Part shown: in pieces, positions 37,105-49,507 of the stretch
Numbering within the stretch: position 1 is the first letter of the stretch
Layout of the letters: every line of letters begins with the position of its first letter
Origin: Globodera rostochiensis
Lineage: Eukaryota > Nematoda > Chromadorea > Rhabditida > Heteroderidae
DNA length: 64,000 bases
Reading direction: 5' to 3'
Assembly (NCBI GenBank): GCA_018350325.1
Contig: JAEVLN010000017.1
Location: forward strand, 620,001-684,000
The notes under the pieces: generated by a model
What the model saw: only the letters and a program-made list of their open reading frames with translations
The model's database searches: none
What the model was told of the DNA's origin: nothing
Program-made: the position numbers and the translations under genes

Positions 37105-38954
37105 GAGAAATTCTGAAAAATTGGGAGATTTGAATTTAAATAAAATTCAATATTTGGGGGGAAACGGAATGGTAAAGAGGGAACAGCAACAAAATGGACA
37201 GAGGGGTTATTTTTGACCAAATTTATGTTAGCATAAAAGCTTTTTCGGAAGATGGCCGGCCATCAACTGCAGAAAAAGCTCTCCGATCGGAGCAGATTAA
37301 TGGGTCAAAAGGGGACGAAAAAGCGATTGTTTTGTGCTGAATTACCAAAGAATGAACGAACGAATTAACTTATTTGGGGACGGCCAGACGATGGGATTTC
37401 TTTTTGCATTAGCGGGGGAAGCCGCCCGCCTAATGTTAAAGACAACCAAAAATTTTAATGGATTGAAAAGCGTCGAAAGGTAAAAAAATATAAACAAATT
37501 TAACGATTTTATGAATGAATACGTTTTTGCATCACCTAAAATATTCTGTGATTTTTACTTTTGCTAAAATTGTTATTTTTTAGGCGGACCCGCCGGAGGT
37601 ACGCCGACATTTTGTCAACTAAGCAAATTAAGCGTTTAATCTTAAAACTCTTAAACAAAATTATTTTATTTTAAAATTCAATTATTTTAATTATATAATT
37701 TTGAAAATAATGGAAAATGCATAAAAATATGCATTTGCAACGAAACGGGCCACTTCTAATCCCATTTGAATGTTTTTTTGTGCTTTTTTCTTTGTCTAAA
37801 ATGTTTATAAAAGTGAGATTGTTCAGTTTATACTAGGGAGGCACGGGACCGGGACTTTTGGGAAAAACCGGGACTTTTCAAGGGGAAATTTTTTTTTTTG
37901 TAATGATCAATGATAAAACAAATTTTTTTTTTTGTAAGATTTTTTGTTGATGGGTCCAACGGCGCCAACAAGCGACGTCGGGAAATTTTTTTTATAATTT
38001 TAAAGTTTTTGTTAGGAAAATAGTGTAAATTTCGAAAATTTTGCCGAAATTTTTTTGCGAATCCTGCTTCACGGCGCCGATAGGCGCCGCCGAGAAAATC
38101 AGACAACAATGGAAAAGGAAAAACCTGACAAATCAGGTATTAGGTCACCCTCGGCAGACGGTGCCGACAGGCGCCGTCGGGGAAATTTTTACAAAAATTG
38201 GCAATTTTTATTAATTCAGAAAGATGTGATGAATAGGGACCGGATTTTTAGGGTTTTACCTACCCTTACTATGCATTGCTATAAAAGAAATAAAGACAAA
38301 TTTTTAATAAATTTAAACATATTCGAAAATGTAGCTATTAATATGATTTTATGTTATTTCTTTTAGGAAAATTTAAAAAAATGTTGTCATATGAATAATT
38401 TTTGGCCAACTTACCCCTGATTTTGGCACTTTTAAGTAGCTATTTTAGGGTTTTTAAGCAGCTAAAAATCCGGGCCCTAGTGATGAATTTATTTCTAAAA
38501 TTCTTTTTGCGCTCATTTTAATTTAAAAATATTTAAAAATTTATTTTAAAAATTTTATTAATGGGGGCAAGCGTATGAGAAAAACGATAAATAAGTGCTT
38601 AAGCTAAAAGAGTTATATGTAAATAACCTAACACCAAAAACCGGGGGTCGGGAAACCGGCGTTTAAACCGACCACGAATACCCTGTTTCCATTGTATGTA
38701 AAAAACACGGAAATTTAACTGGCGCCGAAACGGCCCCGCGCTGAAACAACGGCGCCGAAATGTCCTGTGGCGTATTCAAAAAATGTTGTGGCGTGTTGAC
38801 GCGTATATTCAAATGTTGTGATTTGTAGGGACCGTGTGCTTTTTGAAATCCCGTTCCCGTAATTTTTATTTTACCGGCCTCTACTTCATACATATCATTT
38901 AAGAGATTATCCTTTCGTTAATTAAAGCAATTCTTGACTCAATCCGACTGCAAA
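37105..38954. other. Intergenic with GGCGCC-type dispersed repeats
   Basis: 37830-38480 holds a diverged repeat with CGGGACCGGGACTTTTGGG and two GGCGCCGATAGGCGCC-like motifs (38074-38095 and 38160-38180). No coding exon is seen. The upstream ~60 bp of the next gene contains no obvious TATA box. Confidence 0.5.
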
Positions 38955-41667
38955 ATGACTAGCGCTCGAGTTTATTTTGGCCATTTGCCTTTTCGTACAA
39001 CCGAAAATGATTTGGAACACTTTCTCAGAGGTTATGGCCGCTTTCGAGAAATTACGATGAAGAATGGCTATGCATTTGTGGTTGTTTTTTTATTTTTAAT
39101 GATATAAGTTTGCCCCCAGACTCATTTTGAACATACATTTTTTAAAACCCAAGAAAATATGGCTTCGGGTTTTGAAGGCGTATAATCCAATTCTTACCGA
39201 CGTTTCAATTTTAATAAACGATTTTAACTCTCTCTAACTCATAAACTACAGGAATTTGAAGACTTGCGCGATGCTGACGACGTCGTGTACGACCTGAACG
39301 GACGTGTACTGCTTGGGCAACAAGTGATAGTCGAAATGGCGCGCTCAGGTTTAGTTTCTGTTTTTTGCTTCCTTAAATTTTTTTTATTGGGCGAGTCGAT
39401 TTTTGCGACTCGAAATAATTTTTAAAAAACGTTGAAATAACGAATTCAAAGGCTTGAATTTAATTTGAATCACTCACTACCCGTTGAAAACAAATTTTGG
39501 TAAAAGCATAAATTTTAATTGTTTTTTTTTGGTTTTCCAGAAAATAAATACAGACGGAGCGGCCGAATTGTTTTTCGGGTGGAGAATTTCAAAGCATTTT
39601 GTGAGGGGCGTGTCCCTGAACAGCTGATCAGCGACTCGGCCGAGTTCATTAACGGGTTGCCGTGGCGGATAATGATCGATGTTTCGACGGATGCCCAAAA
39701 ATTTTTAAAATTTTTTGTGCTCTGTGACGGAGACAAAAATGGTAAACTTTGTTTTAAATAGGCTTTACAAACTAAAAGTTGGAATTTTGGATTATAGAGT
39801 TCGGGAGAGGTTCAAAAAAACATTTTTAAAATCAGAACATTACACATTTTGTCAGTCCTTATAAATTACTGTTTTGGAGCAAGGACGGTCCCAGCGCCAA
39901 GGGCGTACCCGGGGGGCCCCCGAATGAAATTTGAGCCTATTGTTTTACAGCTTTACAATTTTTTAAATAATTTTCTTAACAAAATGCCATCAAAAATCGA
40001 AAAAAATTTCCCAGCGGCGCCTCTATCGGCACCGCCGACCTGATTTTTTTTAAAATCACCCCCCTCCCCCTTGAAAAAAAAGTCCTTGCCCAGCGCTTCA
40101 CCGAAATTCAACGACGAGGGGCACCCTTTTTCTTGTTTTTGAGTAAATTTCTCAACTTTTAAGACAAGGCTTGGAGCTGTCAGGCGGCCACTCGTCTTGG
40201 AATCGTTTCTTGTGACAAGCGAATTGAAAATTTTATGGAGCAGGAAGAAACTCGCGACGTTTTCAACGCGAAGACGCGGGCGTGGGGCAGTCGAACTTTC
40301 ATAAAAATTGAGGTGAAAAAGGAAAAATGTAAATGAAAATTTTCATTTTACGCTTTTAAGGAATTATTGGACCGAAAAAGGGCTTTGTACAACGAAGTGG
40401 ACGACGTTGTGACTTTCCTTGTCGACGTAATCGCTGAAAAGCCCAACGGAATGCCGTAAGTTGTTAGCCTAAGGAAACAGCCAGGCAAACTTTCAATTGG
40501 TGGGCAAAACCAGAACAAAAATTTTCGGGGGGAGGTGCAAGCCAAAAAAATTCGATTCTTAGGGGTGCATTTTTGGGTTTTATTATTTTAACATTTTTGT
40601 TTTAAAAAAATTGCGTTTCTGGGGGAGGGAGAGGGTCGGCGATGCCGCTAGGCGCCGCGGAGACAAATTTTGATTTAATTTGTTAGGAAATTTGGCCCAA
40701 AAATGATTAATTTTGCAAAACAAACGAGTCCCATCTATGGTTTTTTCAAAAAGATTTAAAGATTTCGGGGGGCGAGGCATGTAATTAAATTATCGTTTTT
40801 ACTAGGATTTTGGCCTTTCTCTGCAATTTATTCAGAAATTGGTTCAAAATGCGAAAATTCACATTTTACTATATAAAAATGCCCTCTTTTGAATGGATTC
40901 GATGTGATTTTTTTAAACTTCAGCGGAGTGCGCACCGAAGACATTTTGCTGGTGAATGGAAAAGAGACGAACGTTAATAAGCACGTGAGTAGTTACCTAA
41001 TTGGCATTTTAATTCTCATTTTTTTCAGCAATTAGCCGCCCATTCGGACTTTTTCAAAACTTTGTTCTTTGGAGAGAACGCAGAACAAACGCCCGAAATA
41101 GAAATCGATGACTTAACGGACGCTGTGCAACAGTTCGAACGCCTTCTCGCCACAATGGAACCAAAAAACATGGAATTGGACGGTCATTTCTTTTTTTGTT
41201 GAAAGCTGAGGAGATTTGTTATTTAAATTTGTCTCTAATTATAGTTTCATTTAAATTTGTTTCTCTAATTATGGTTTCATTTGTTCACAGACGAATGCAT
41301 TGAAAGCGTTTTGCATTTGGCAAATCGCTTTTTGTTGGGTTCGGTGGAAAATCGATGCGTGGAATTTCTGAAGAGGACAAGCAAAAAGGCGGCGCTGTCT
41401 AAGTTCCGATTGGCCGATGAGTACGGATTTGTTGCTTTGAAGGTTTTGGATTTTACAAAAATTAAATTCGAAATCCACCGGTTTTAGAGTCACATTCTGG
41501 AATATATGACAAGAGACGACTTTGCAGGAGAGAATTATTTGGAAAACCTTTCAGAAAACAACAAATTGGGGGAAGAAGCGGCAAATGAATTGAGCGAACG
41601 GCACAAGGAACTTTTTGGGCCTCCGTCGAAACGTGCCCGAAAAAGCTTTATGTACACAGTCGAATGA
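38955..41667 (+). CDS. RRM-MATH-BTB protein
   Basis: Nine exons (38955-39080, 39252-39348, 39541-39741, 40164-40312, 40361-40455, 40924-40984, 41029-41182, 41291-41442, 41488-41667) have GT-AG borders and agree in phase, giving 1215 nt and 404 residues. Residues ~5-74 are an SR-protein-type [12 protein letters not shown] (RNP2), [12 protein letters not shown] (RNP1), [13 protein letters not shown]. Residues ~82-222 are a MATH domain ([57 protein letters not shown]). Residues ~223-345 are a BTB domain ([48 protein letters not shown]). The tail has PPSKRARK, a possible nuclear signal. MATH-BTB proteins are CUL3 substrate adaptors. The MATH exon has no ATG of its own at a suitable place, which supports the fusion; a premature polyadenylated RRM form is not excluded. 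Confidence 0.85.
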
Positions 41668-41898
41668 ATCCATGAACAGAAACCCAAACCATTTTTTATT
41701 ATTATTGCCCATTGACGTTATTATTTTGTCCAGATAAAACGGAAGTCGCAAATATTCGTACTTTTGAAGAAAAAGGCCGGACCAATTCTTAATTCCATCC
41801 AATCCAGGGCAAAAAGTATTTGGGGATTCTGAAAGTTGTGGGTTTGAGCAAAAAATTGCGGGTGAACAATAGCAAATAGTGTAACAGGAGCAGAACTC

Positions 41899-43395
41899 TC
41901 AGAATGATTTTGGAGTCGACGGTAAAGACGACGATTGGCCCCCATCCTCGGGCGGCGGTTTGAACAGTCCGTCCAGCCCGTAGTTGCCCCAATCCTCACG
42001 ACCGTCGGACATCCCAGTTCCATCCACGACTGGGGCCTGTAAATTCATTTTTCAATCCAAGACATATCCGGTGGGGGCTGATCCCTTGCATTGAGAAAAT
42101 TGCTCAAAGATTATTATTTGCCAATTATTTGACGAAATCGGGGGAAGTGGTGGGCGTGGCCTTTCGTACTAATTCTTTGTCAATGACTTAAAACAATTTG
42201 GTGAAATCGGTCAGCCCGCAGCTATCGACCGTTTTCTGTTGTTGTTGTTGAAGCCATTGTTGTTGGGGTTTTACTGCTTGCCCAAGACGTCCGGAGCGGT
42301 TTGCCTCGCGCAATTGGCTATAGCTTTTCAGTGGTGAACTGTCGACGCTGCCCGTCGCCATTTGTGCGCTATCCTCGCCACTTTGAGCGTCATACTGAAA
42401 TAAGTGAATGAAAAAAGCCATCGGTTTATTATTCATTTCGACAGTTACAAATTAGACACATTTCAATTTAATATAAACAACAAACTTATAGGTTATTTGA
42501 ATGCAGAATTTTGTCGGTTTGTTTTAACTTAATTCTGTTTTTTCGCACGATCTTTTCAATACTTTTCAGAGGAGGTTGTGGGTGGGTCGGCGGTGCCGAT
42601 AGGCGCCGTAGATGTTTCAAAAAATGTTCTATCGAACCTTTGTGTATTGTCTGGCGATGTGTTGTCGAAACTCCGAACCGCACGTCGACCTTTTGAACCC
42701 GAAGGAAACGCCAAAAAGCACAGAACTGAGAACTGTCTGAAAATTGATTGTTTAGGCTAATTTCTTAACAAAATATTTATAGTAATCATCCCAGCATCAG
42801 TCCCACTACACAAAATAATGTTATATGTTCAAAAAGAAAACGTACCAGCGGATATCCGATGACATATCGGGGCGAAGTTATTGGAAGTTTTTGCTTGTGA
42901 CGGCGCATATATTCGAGGAAGCCAATGCTAACGGCGGCCAAAGTACCTCCGTACGTAACGGCACACTAAAATTTTGGGGATAAAAAACAAAATTAATCAA
43001 ACGAAAAGGGATTAGAAACTCTTTAGAAGCAATTTTCTTGTTAAAACTTTAGTCCCCAAAAAACAAAAAGGGCGGCAAACGTGTGAGTCATTTCAGCTGC
43101 ACCTATCGAATTGCAATAATAACACAAAAAAAAAAAATTATTAAATTCCATAATTAATTTTGACCTTTTGGACGCACTCTCCAGTCATTCGAAAAATTTC
43201 GGTCTTTTCATCGGCGGATAAATGACTAAATTCAAAACCGGCGAATTGCGCGCGACTTTAAGGATTAGCCCACCGGAACAACCAAATAATCTGTTGCCGG
43301 TTCAATTTGCCGAATTCGGGTATCGTTTTGGACAAAATGGACGGAAAATCTCCTTGGTTGGACCTTCCTCCACTCTCAGTCGGATAATTATCCAT
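41899..43395 (-). CDS. OCIA-domain protein, copy 1
   Basis: Exons run from ATG at 43395 (MDNYPTESGGRSNQGD), through LSADEKTEIFRMTGECVQK (43.16-43.23), then TYGGTLAAVSIGFLEYMRRH and ITSPRYVIGYPL (42.85-42.97), then YDAQSGEDSAQMATG and SPLKSYSQLREANRSGR, then Gln-rich sequence. OCIA proteins (OCIAD1/Asrij) sit on mitochondria and endosomes; the helical hairpin, the GY motif and the later SYxxLRxxNR segment match the family. Two ends are possible: a stop at 42188, or use of a GT after QQQQKT to splice in phase to 41899-42036 (APVVDGTGMSDGRED, stop at 41899). The join between the second and third exons is not clean in phase. It converges on the BTB gene. Confidence 0.72.
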
Positions 43396-44409
43396 GATAA
43401 AACTTCTTTTCTGAAAACCCTAAATATAATCAGGTAGGCGACGATAGCAATTTTTTAAATTTTTGGAGACGGCCCGATTATTAAGTTCGTATCTAAATAA
43501 TGGTGTCTTTCATAAGTACCCGAAATGGTTTTATGAAATTCTGAGAAGTACTCGGTTTAGCGAAATAGATATCATTCGACTCCATTCTAAGCCTAAAGCG
43601 CGAACCGTAAAATTTTTTAGTTTGAAGCAAGTTATGAGCCCGGGACTGAAGTGTCTTTTTGAGTAGGGACTCAGTTGTCTACTGATTAAAAATTGGCGAA
43701 ATTCTGTCTGTCGACAGAAAATCAAAATTGAGAAATTCAAAAAAATAACAATGCGGCAGACAGCGAATGGCCAGACACTATATCCCCCACCATTGAAATT
43801 TCTTTCGCTTTTCGTGACCTTGTAACACAGGCTAATGCTTATATTTCGTGACGAAATTTTGCAGAGGTGCCTCTAGTGCTCCCTTCTTACCTCTACCAAA
43901 ATTTGGTGGAGTTTGGATAATTTTGAAAAAATTTGGTTTGAAAAATTTAAACGTTTTTACTATAACTCAGGAATTGAGCGATTATATTTAATAAAAAAGC
44001 GATTATTAAATTCCTTATTTTGTTTCTAGGAATGATGAAAGTTTGAAATGGATCTGAAGTATAGAACAAAAGTTATGAGTATCGAAGTGCGGGATGCTTT
44101 TTGTTGATTAAAAAAGGTGAGAGAGAACGCCAAAGGAAGAGAACATGTTAGAAGAGATAAACAGGAAAAGCGAGATAGTACAGGGGTTTTCTCTGCTGCT
44201 GGGCTTGACCCATAGTGAGAATTCATGCTTTATTTTTGATTGGACGCATAAACTCCGATTGGACGCATTAGAGCCGGAAATTGCTCCCATGGATTTTAGA
44301 AAATTTTGCCGATTTACGATTTTCAAAAATGCAAATTTTTTTTTTGCGAATTCTGCTTTAGTAGGGGTGAGGGAGAGAAAATTTTGAATTTTCGACTCAT
44401 TTTGTTAAG

Positions 44410-45226
44410 GGATTTGCAACCAACGGGAGTCGTTGGTAAATATCGACCATACGGTCCAGACTCAAAATCGAATGCAATATATATCCGACTCCATTCTAAG
44501 CCTAACGCACAAATCCGTAAAAATTCTTTGGTGGCAACAATTCCCTGAAGAGTTACAAACCCGGGACTGAAGTGTCTTTTGACTGGGGACTCAGTTGTCC
44601 ACTGATTAAAAAAGGGGCAAAATTACTCAAAATTTAGTATCATTCGAAAGCCCTCGACGAGGCAAATCGATCTAGATATGATGTGACACGATTAGACGCT
44701 GCCGCAAAAATTTTTTTACGGATTCGTGCTTTAGGCTTAGAATGGAGTCGATTGATATATATTCCGTTCGATTTTGAGTCTGGACCGTATGACCGATATT
44801 TTCCGAGTCGTTCAACTTGGCGCTCACAACTGGGCGCCGTGCACGACTGGGCGCCGGGTACAACTGGGCCGCACAACTGGGCGCCCAATATAAAAGGATC
44901 ATCTGGGCGCCCGTTGAAATTTTTTTTAATTTTTCAAAATTTTGAAAATTAATGAGGTATAAAGTGTACTTGGTGTTATGTGACAACCAAAAATTTTTTT
45001 TTAAGTTGACAGAAAGGTGGTTCCAGGGGTTATAGGGGTCGTAGAATCTGTTTCGAACACCGAATTCTAACAATTTTCGAAATTTCAAAAACGTGCAAGG
45101 GTGGCTTAGGCCTAAGCCTAACGAACCCCAAAACCCGGCGCCCAGTCGTGAGCGCCCAGTTATACCCGGCGCCCATTCGTATCCGGCGCCCAATCGTGAG
45201 CGCCCAGTTGACCCCAATTGGCAACT
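44410..45226. repeat. Nested foldback elements at the unit 1/2 junction
   Basis: Outer pair: ACGGTCCAGACTCAAAATCG and CGACTCCATTCTAAGCCTAA (44.44-44.51) return inverted at 44.73-44.80. Inner pair: TTGGCGCTCACAACTGGGCG (44.82-44.90) returns inverted near 45.13-45.21 as CGCCCAGTTG and GTGAGCGCCCAGTT. The right arm ends directly against the start of unit 2. The same arrangement lies at 48.22-49.02 kb. Confidence 0.8.
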
Positions 45227-45227
45227 T

Positions 45228-45481
45228 GGCCGATGAGTACGGATTTGTTGCTTTGAAGGTTTTGGATTTTACAAAATTAAATTCGAAATCCACTGGTTTT
45301 AGAGTCACATTCTGGAATATATGACAAGAGACGACTTTGCAGGAGAGAATTATTTGGAAAACCTTTCAGAAAACAACAAATTGGGGGAAGAAGCGGCAAA
45401 TGAATTGAGCGAACGGCACAAGGAACTTTTTGGGCCTCCGTCGAAACGTGCCCGAAAAAGCTTTATGTACACAGTCGAATG
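45228..45481 (+). pseudogene. Truncated 3' copy of the BTB gene (unit 2)
   Basis: Begins inside the penultimate BTB exon ([11 protein letters not shown]) and keeps the final exon (45.30-45.48 kb, [20 protein letters not shown] to the stop). No RRM, MATH or BTB core precedes it, and a base deletion next to the stop separates it from copy 1. Not expected to make a protein. Confidence 0.85.
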
Positions 45482-45712
45482 ATCCATGAACAGAAACCCA
45501 AACCTTTTTTTATTATTATTGCCCATTGACGTTATTATTTTGTCCAGATAAAACGGAAGTCGCAAATATTCGTACTTTTGAAGAAAAAGGCCGGACCAAT
45601 TCTTAATTCCATCCAATCCAGGGCAAAAAGTATTTGGGGATTCTGAAAGTTGTGGGTTTGAGCAAAAAATTGCGGGTGAACAATAGCAAATAGTGTAACA
45701 GGAGCAGAACTC

Positions 45713-47208
45713 TCAGAATGATTTTGGAGTCGACGGTAAAGACGACGATTGGCCCCCATCCTCGGGCGGCGGTTTGAACAGTCCGTCCAGCCCGTAGTTG
45801 CCCCAATCCTCACGACCGTCGGACATCCCAGTTCCATCCACGACTGGGGCCTGTAAATTCATTTTTCAATCCAAGACATATCCGGTGGGGGCTGATCCCT
45901 TGCATTGAGAAAATTGCTCAAAGATTATTATTTGCCAATTATTTGACGAAATCGGGGGAAGTGGTGGGCGTGGCCTTTCGTACTAATTCTTTGTCAATGA
46001 CTTAAAACAATTTGGTGAAATCGGTCAGCCCGCAGCTATCGACCGTTTTCTGTTGTTGTTGTTGAAGCCATTGTTGTTGGGGTTTTACTGCTTGCCCAAG
46101 ACGTCCGGAGCGGTTTGCCTCGCGCAATTGGCTATAGCTTTTCAGTGGTGAACTGTCGACGCTGCCCGTCGCCATTTGTGCGCTATCCTCGCCACTTTGA
46201 GCGTCATACTGAAATAAGTGAATGAAAAAAGCCATCGGTTTATTATTCATTTCGACAGTTACAAATTAGACACATTTCAATTTAATATAAACAACAAACT
46301 TATAGGTTATTTGAATGCAGAATTTTGTCGGTTTGTTTTAACTTAATTCTGTTTTTTCGCACGATCTTTTCAATACTTTTCAGAGGAGGTTGTGGGTGGG
46401 TCGGCGGTGCCGATAGGCGCCGTAGATGTTTCAAAAAATGTTCTATCGAACCTTTGTGTATTGTCTGGCGATGTGTTGTCGAAACTCCGAACCGCACGTC
46501 GACCTTTTGAACCCGAAGGAAACGCCAAAAAGCACAGAACTGAGAACTGTCTGAAAATTGATTGTTTAGGCTAATTTCTTAACAAAATATTTATAGTAAT
46601 CATCCCAGCATCAGTCCCACTACACAAAATAATGTTATATGTTCAAAAAGAAAACGTACCAGCGGATATCCGATGACATATCGGGGCGAAGTTATTGGAA
46701 GTTTTTGCTTGTGACGGCGCATATATTCGAGGAAGCCAATGCTAACGGCGGCCAAAGTACCTCCGTACGTAACGGCACACTAAAATTTTGGGGATAAAAA
46801 ACAAAATTAATCAAACGAAAAGGGATTAGAAACTCTTTAGAAGCAATTTTCTTGTTAAAACTTTAGTCCCCAAAAAACAAAAAGGGCGGCAAACGTGTGA
46901 GTCATTTCAGCTGCACCTATCGAATTGCAATAATAACACAAAAAAAAAAATTATTAAATTCCATAATTAATTTTGACCTTTTGGACGCACTCTCCAGTCA
47001 TTCGAAAAATTTCGGTCTTTTCATCGGCGGATAAATGACTAAATTCAAAACCGGCGAATTGCGCGCGACTTTAAGGATTAGCCCACCGGAACAACCAAAT
47101 AATCTGTTGCCGGTTCAATTTGCCGAATTCGGGTATCGTTTTGGACAAAATGGACGGAAAATCTCCTTGGTTGGACCTTCCTCCACTCTCAGTCGGATAA
47201 TTATCCAT
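45713..47208 (-). CDS. OCIA-domain protein, copy 2
   Basis: Essentially the same sequence as copy 1, with the ATG at 47208 and the same two possible ends (stop at 46002, or terminal exon ending at 45713). The reading frames of all visible exons are kept, and I saw no coding disruption. The very high identity to copy 1, including introns, points to recent duplication or conversion. Confidence 0.72.
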
Positions 47209-49020
47209 GATAAAACTTCTTTTCTGAAAACCCTAAATATAATCAGGTAGGCGACGATAGCAATTTTTTAAATTTTTGGAGACGGCCCGATTATTAAGTT
47301 CGTATCTAAATAATGGTGTCTTTCATAAGTACCCGAAATGGTTTTATGAAATTCTGAGAAGTACTCGGTTTAGCGAAATAGATATCATTCGACTCCATTC
47401 TAAGCCTAAAGCGCGAACCGTAAAATTTTTTAGTTTGAAGCAAGTTATGAGCCCGGGACTGAAGTGTCTTTTTGAGTAGGGACTCAGTTGTCTACTGATT
47501 AAAAATTGGCGAAATTCTGTCTGTCGACAGAAAATCAAAATTGAGAAATTCAAAAAAATAACAATGCGGCAGACAGCGAATGGCCAGACACTATATCCCC
47601 CACCATTGAAATTTCTTTCGCTTTTCGTGACCTTGTAACACAGGCTAATGCTTATATTTCGTGACGAAATTTTGCAGAGGTGCCTCTAGTGCTCCCTTCT
47701 TACCTCTACCAAAATTTGGTGGAGTTTGGATAATTTTGAAAAAATTTGGTTTGAAAAATTTAAACGTTTTTACTATAACTCAGGAATTGAGCGATTATAT
47801 TTAATAAAAAAGCGATTATTAAATTCCTTATTTTGTTTCTAGGAATGATGAAAGTTTGAAATGGATCTGAAGTATAGAACAAAAGTTATGAGTATCGAAG
47901 TGCGGGATGCTTTTTGTTGATTAAAAAAGGTGAGAGAGAACGCCAAAGGAAGAGAACATGTTAGAAGAGATAAACAGGAAAAGCGAGATAGTACAGGGGT
48001 TTTCTCTGCTGCTGGGCTTGACCCATAGTGAGAATTCATGCTTTATTTTTGATTGGACGCATAAACTCCGATTGGACGCATTAGAGCCGGAAATTGCTCC
48101 CATGGATTTTAGAAAATTTTGCCGATTTACGATTTTCAAAAATGCAAATTTTTTTTTTGCGAATTCTGCTTTAGTAGGGGTGAGGGAGAGAAAATTTTGA
48201 ATTTTCGACTCATTTTGTTAAGGGATTTGCAACCAACGGGAGTCGTTGGTAAATATCGACCATACGGTCCAGACTCAAAATCGAATGCAATATATATCCG
48301 ACTCCATTCTAAGCCTAACGCACAAATCCGTAAAAATTCTTTGGTGGCAACAATTCCCTGAAGAGTTACAAACCCGGGACTGAAGTGTCTTTTGACTGGG
48401 GACTCAGTTGTCCACTGATTAAAAAAGGGGCAAAATTACTCAAAATTTAGTATCATTCGAAAGCTCTCGACGAGGCAAATCGATCTAGATATGATGTGAC
48501 ACGATTAGACGCTGCCGCAAAATTTTTTTTACGGATTCGTGCGTTAGGCTTAGAATGGAGTCGATTGATATATATTCCGTTCGATTTTGAGTCTGGACCG
48601 TATGACCGATATTTTCCGAGTCGTTCAACTTGGCGCTCACAACTGGGCGCCGTGCACGACTGGGCGCCGGATACAACTGGGCCGCACAACTGGGCGCCCA
48701 ATATAAAAGGATCATCTGGGCGACCAATTTTTCAAAATTTTGAAAATTAATGAGGTATAAAGTGTACTTGGTGTTGTGACAACCAAAAAGTTTTTTTTTA
48801 AGTTGACAGAAAGGTGGTTCCAGGGGTTATAGGGGTCGTAGAATCTGTTTCGAACACCGAATTCTAACAATTTTCGAAATTTCAAAAACGTGCAAGGGTG
48901 GCTTAGGCCTAAGCCTAACGAACCCCAAAACCCGGCGCCCAGTCGTATCCGGCGCCTAGTCGTGAGCGCCCAGTTATATCCGGCGCCCAATCGTGAGCGC
49001 CCAGTTGACCCCAATTGGCA

Positions 49021-49278
49021 ACTTGGCCGATGAGTACGGATTTGTTGCTTTGAAGGTTTTGGATTTTACAAAATCAAATTCGAAATCCACCGGTTTTAGA
49101 GTCACATTCTGGAATATATGACAAGAGACGACTTTGCAGGAGAGAATTATTTGGAAAACCTTTCAGAAAACAACAAATTGGGGGAAGAAGCGGCAAATGA
49201 ATTGAGCGAACGGCACAAGGAACTTTTTGGGCCTCCGTCGAAACGTGCCCGAAAAAGCTTTATGTACACAGTCGAATG
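49021..49278 (+). pseudogene. Truncated 3' copy of the BTB gene (unit 3)
   Basis: Same truncation point as in unit 2 and the same final exon ending at 49278. It follows the second copy of the GGCGCCCAGT foldback. Confidence 0.85.
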
Positions 49279-49507
49279 AATCCATGAACAGAAACCCAAA
49301 CCATTTTTTATTATTATTGCCCATTGTTATTATTTTGTCCAGATAAAACGGAAGTCGCAAATATTCGTACTTTTGAAGAAAAAGGCCGGACCAATTCTTA
49401 ATTCCATCCAATCCAGGGCAAAAAGTATTTGGGGATTCTGAAAGTTGTGGGTTTGAGCAAAAAATTGCGGGTGAACAATAGCAAATAGTGTAACAGGAGC
49501 AGAACTC

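Noticed and set aside
37834..38480. A further MITE bounded by CTAGGG at both ends
   Set aside because: The terminal inverted match is short and the flanks show no target duplication.
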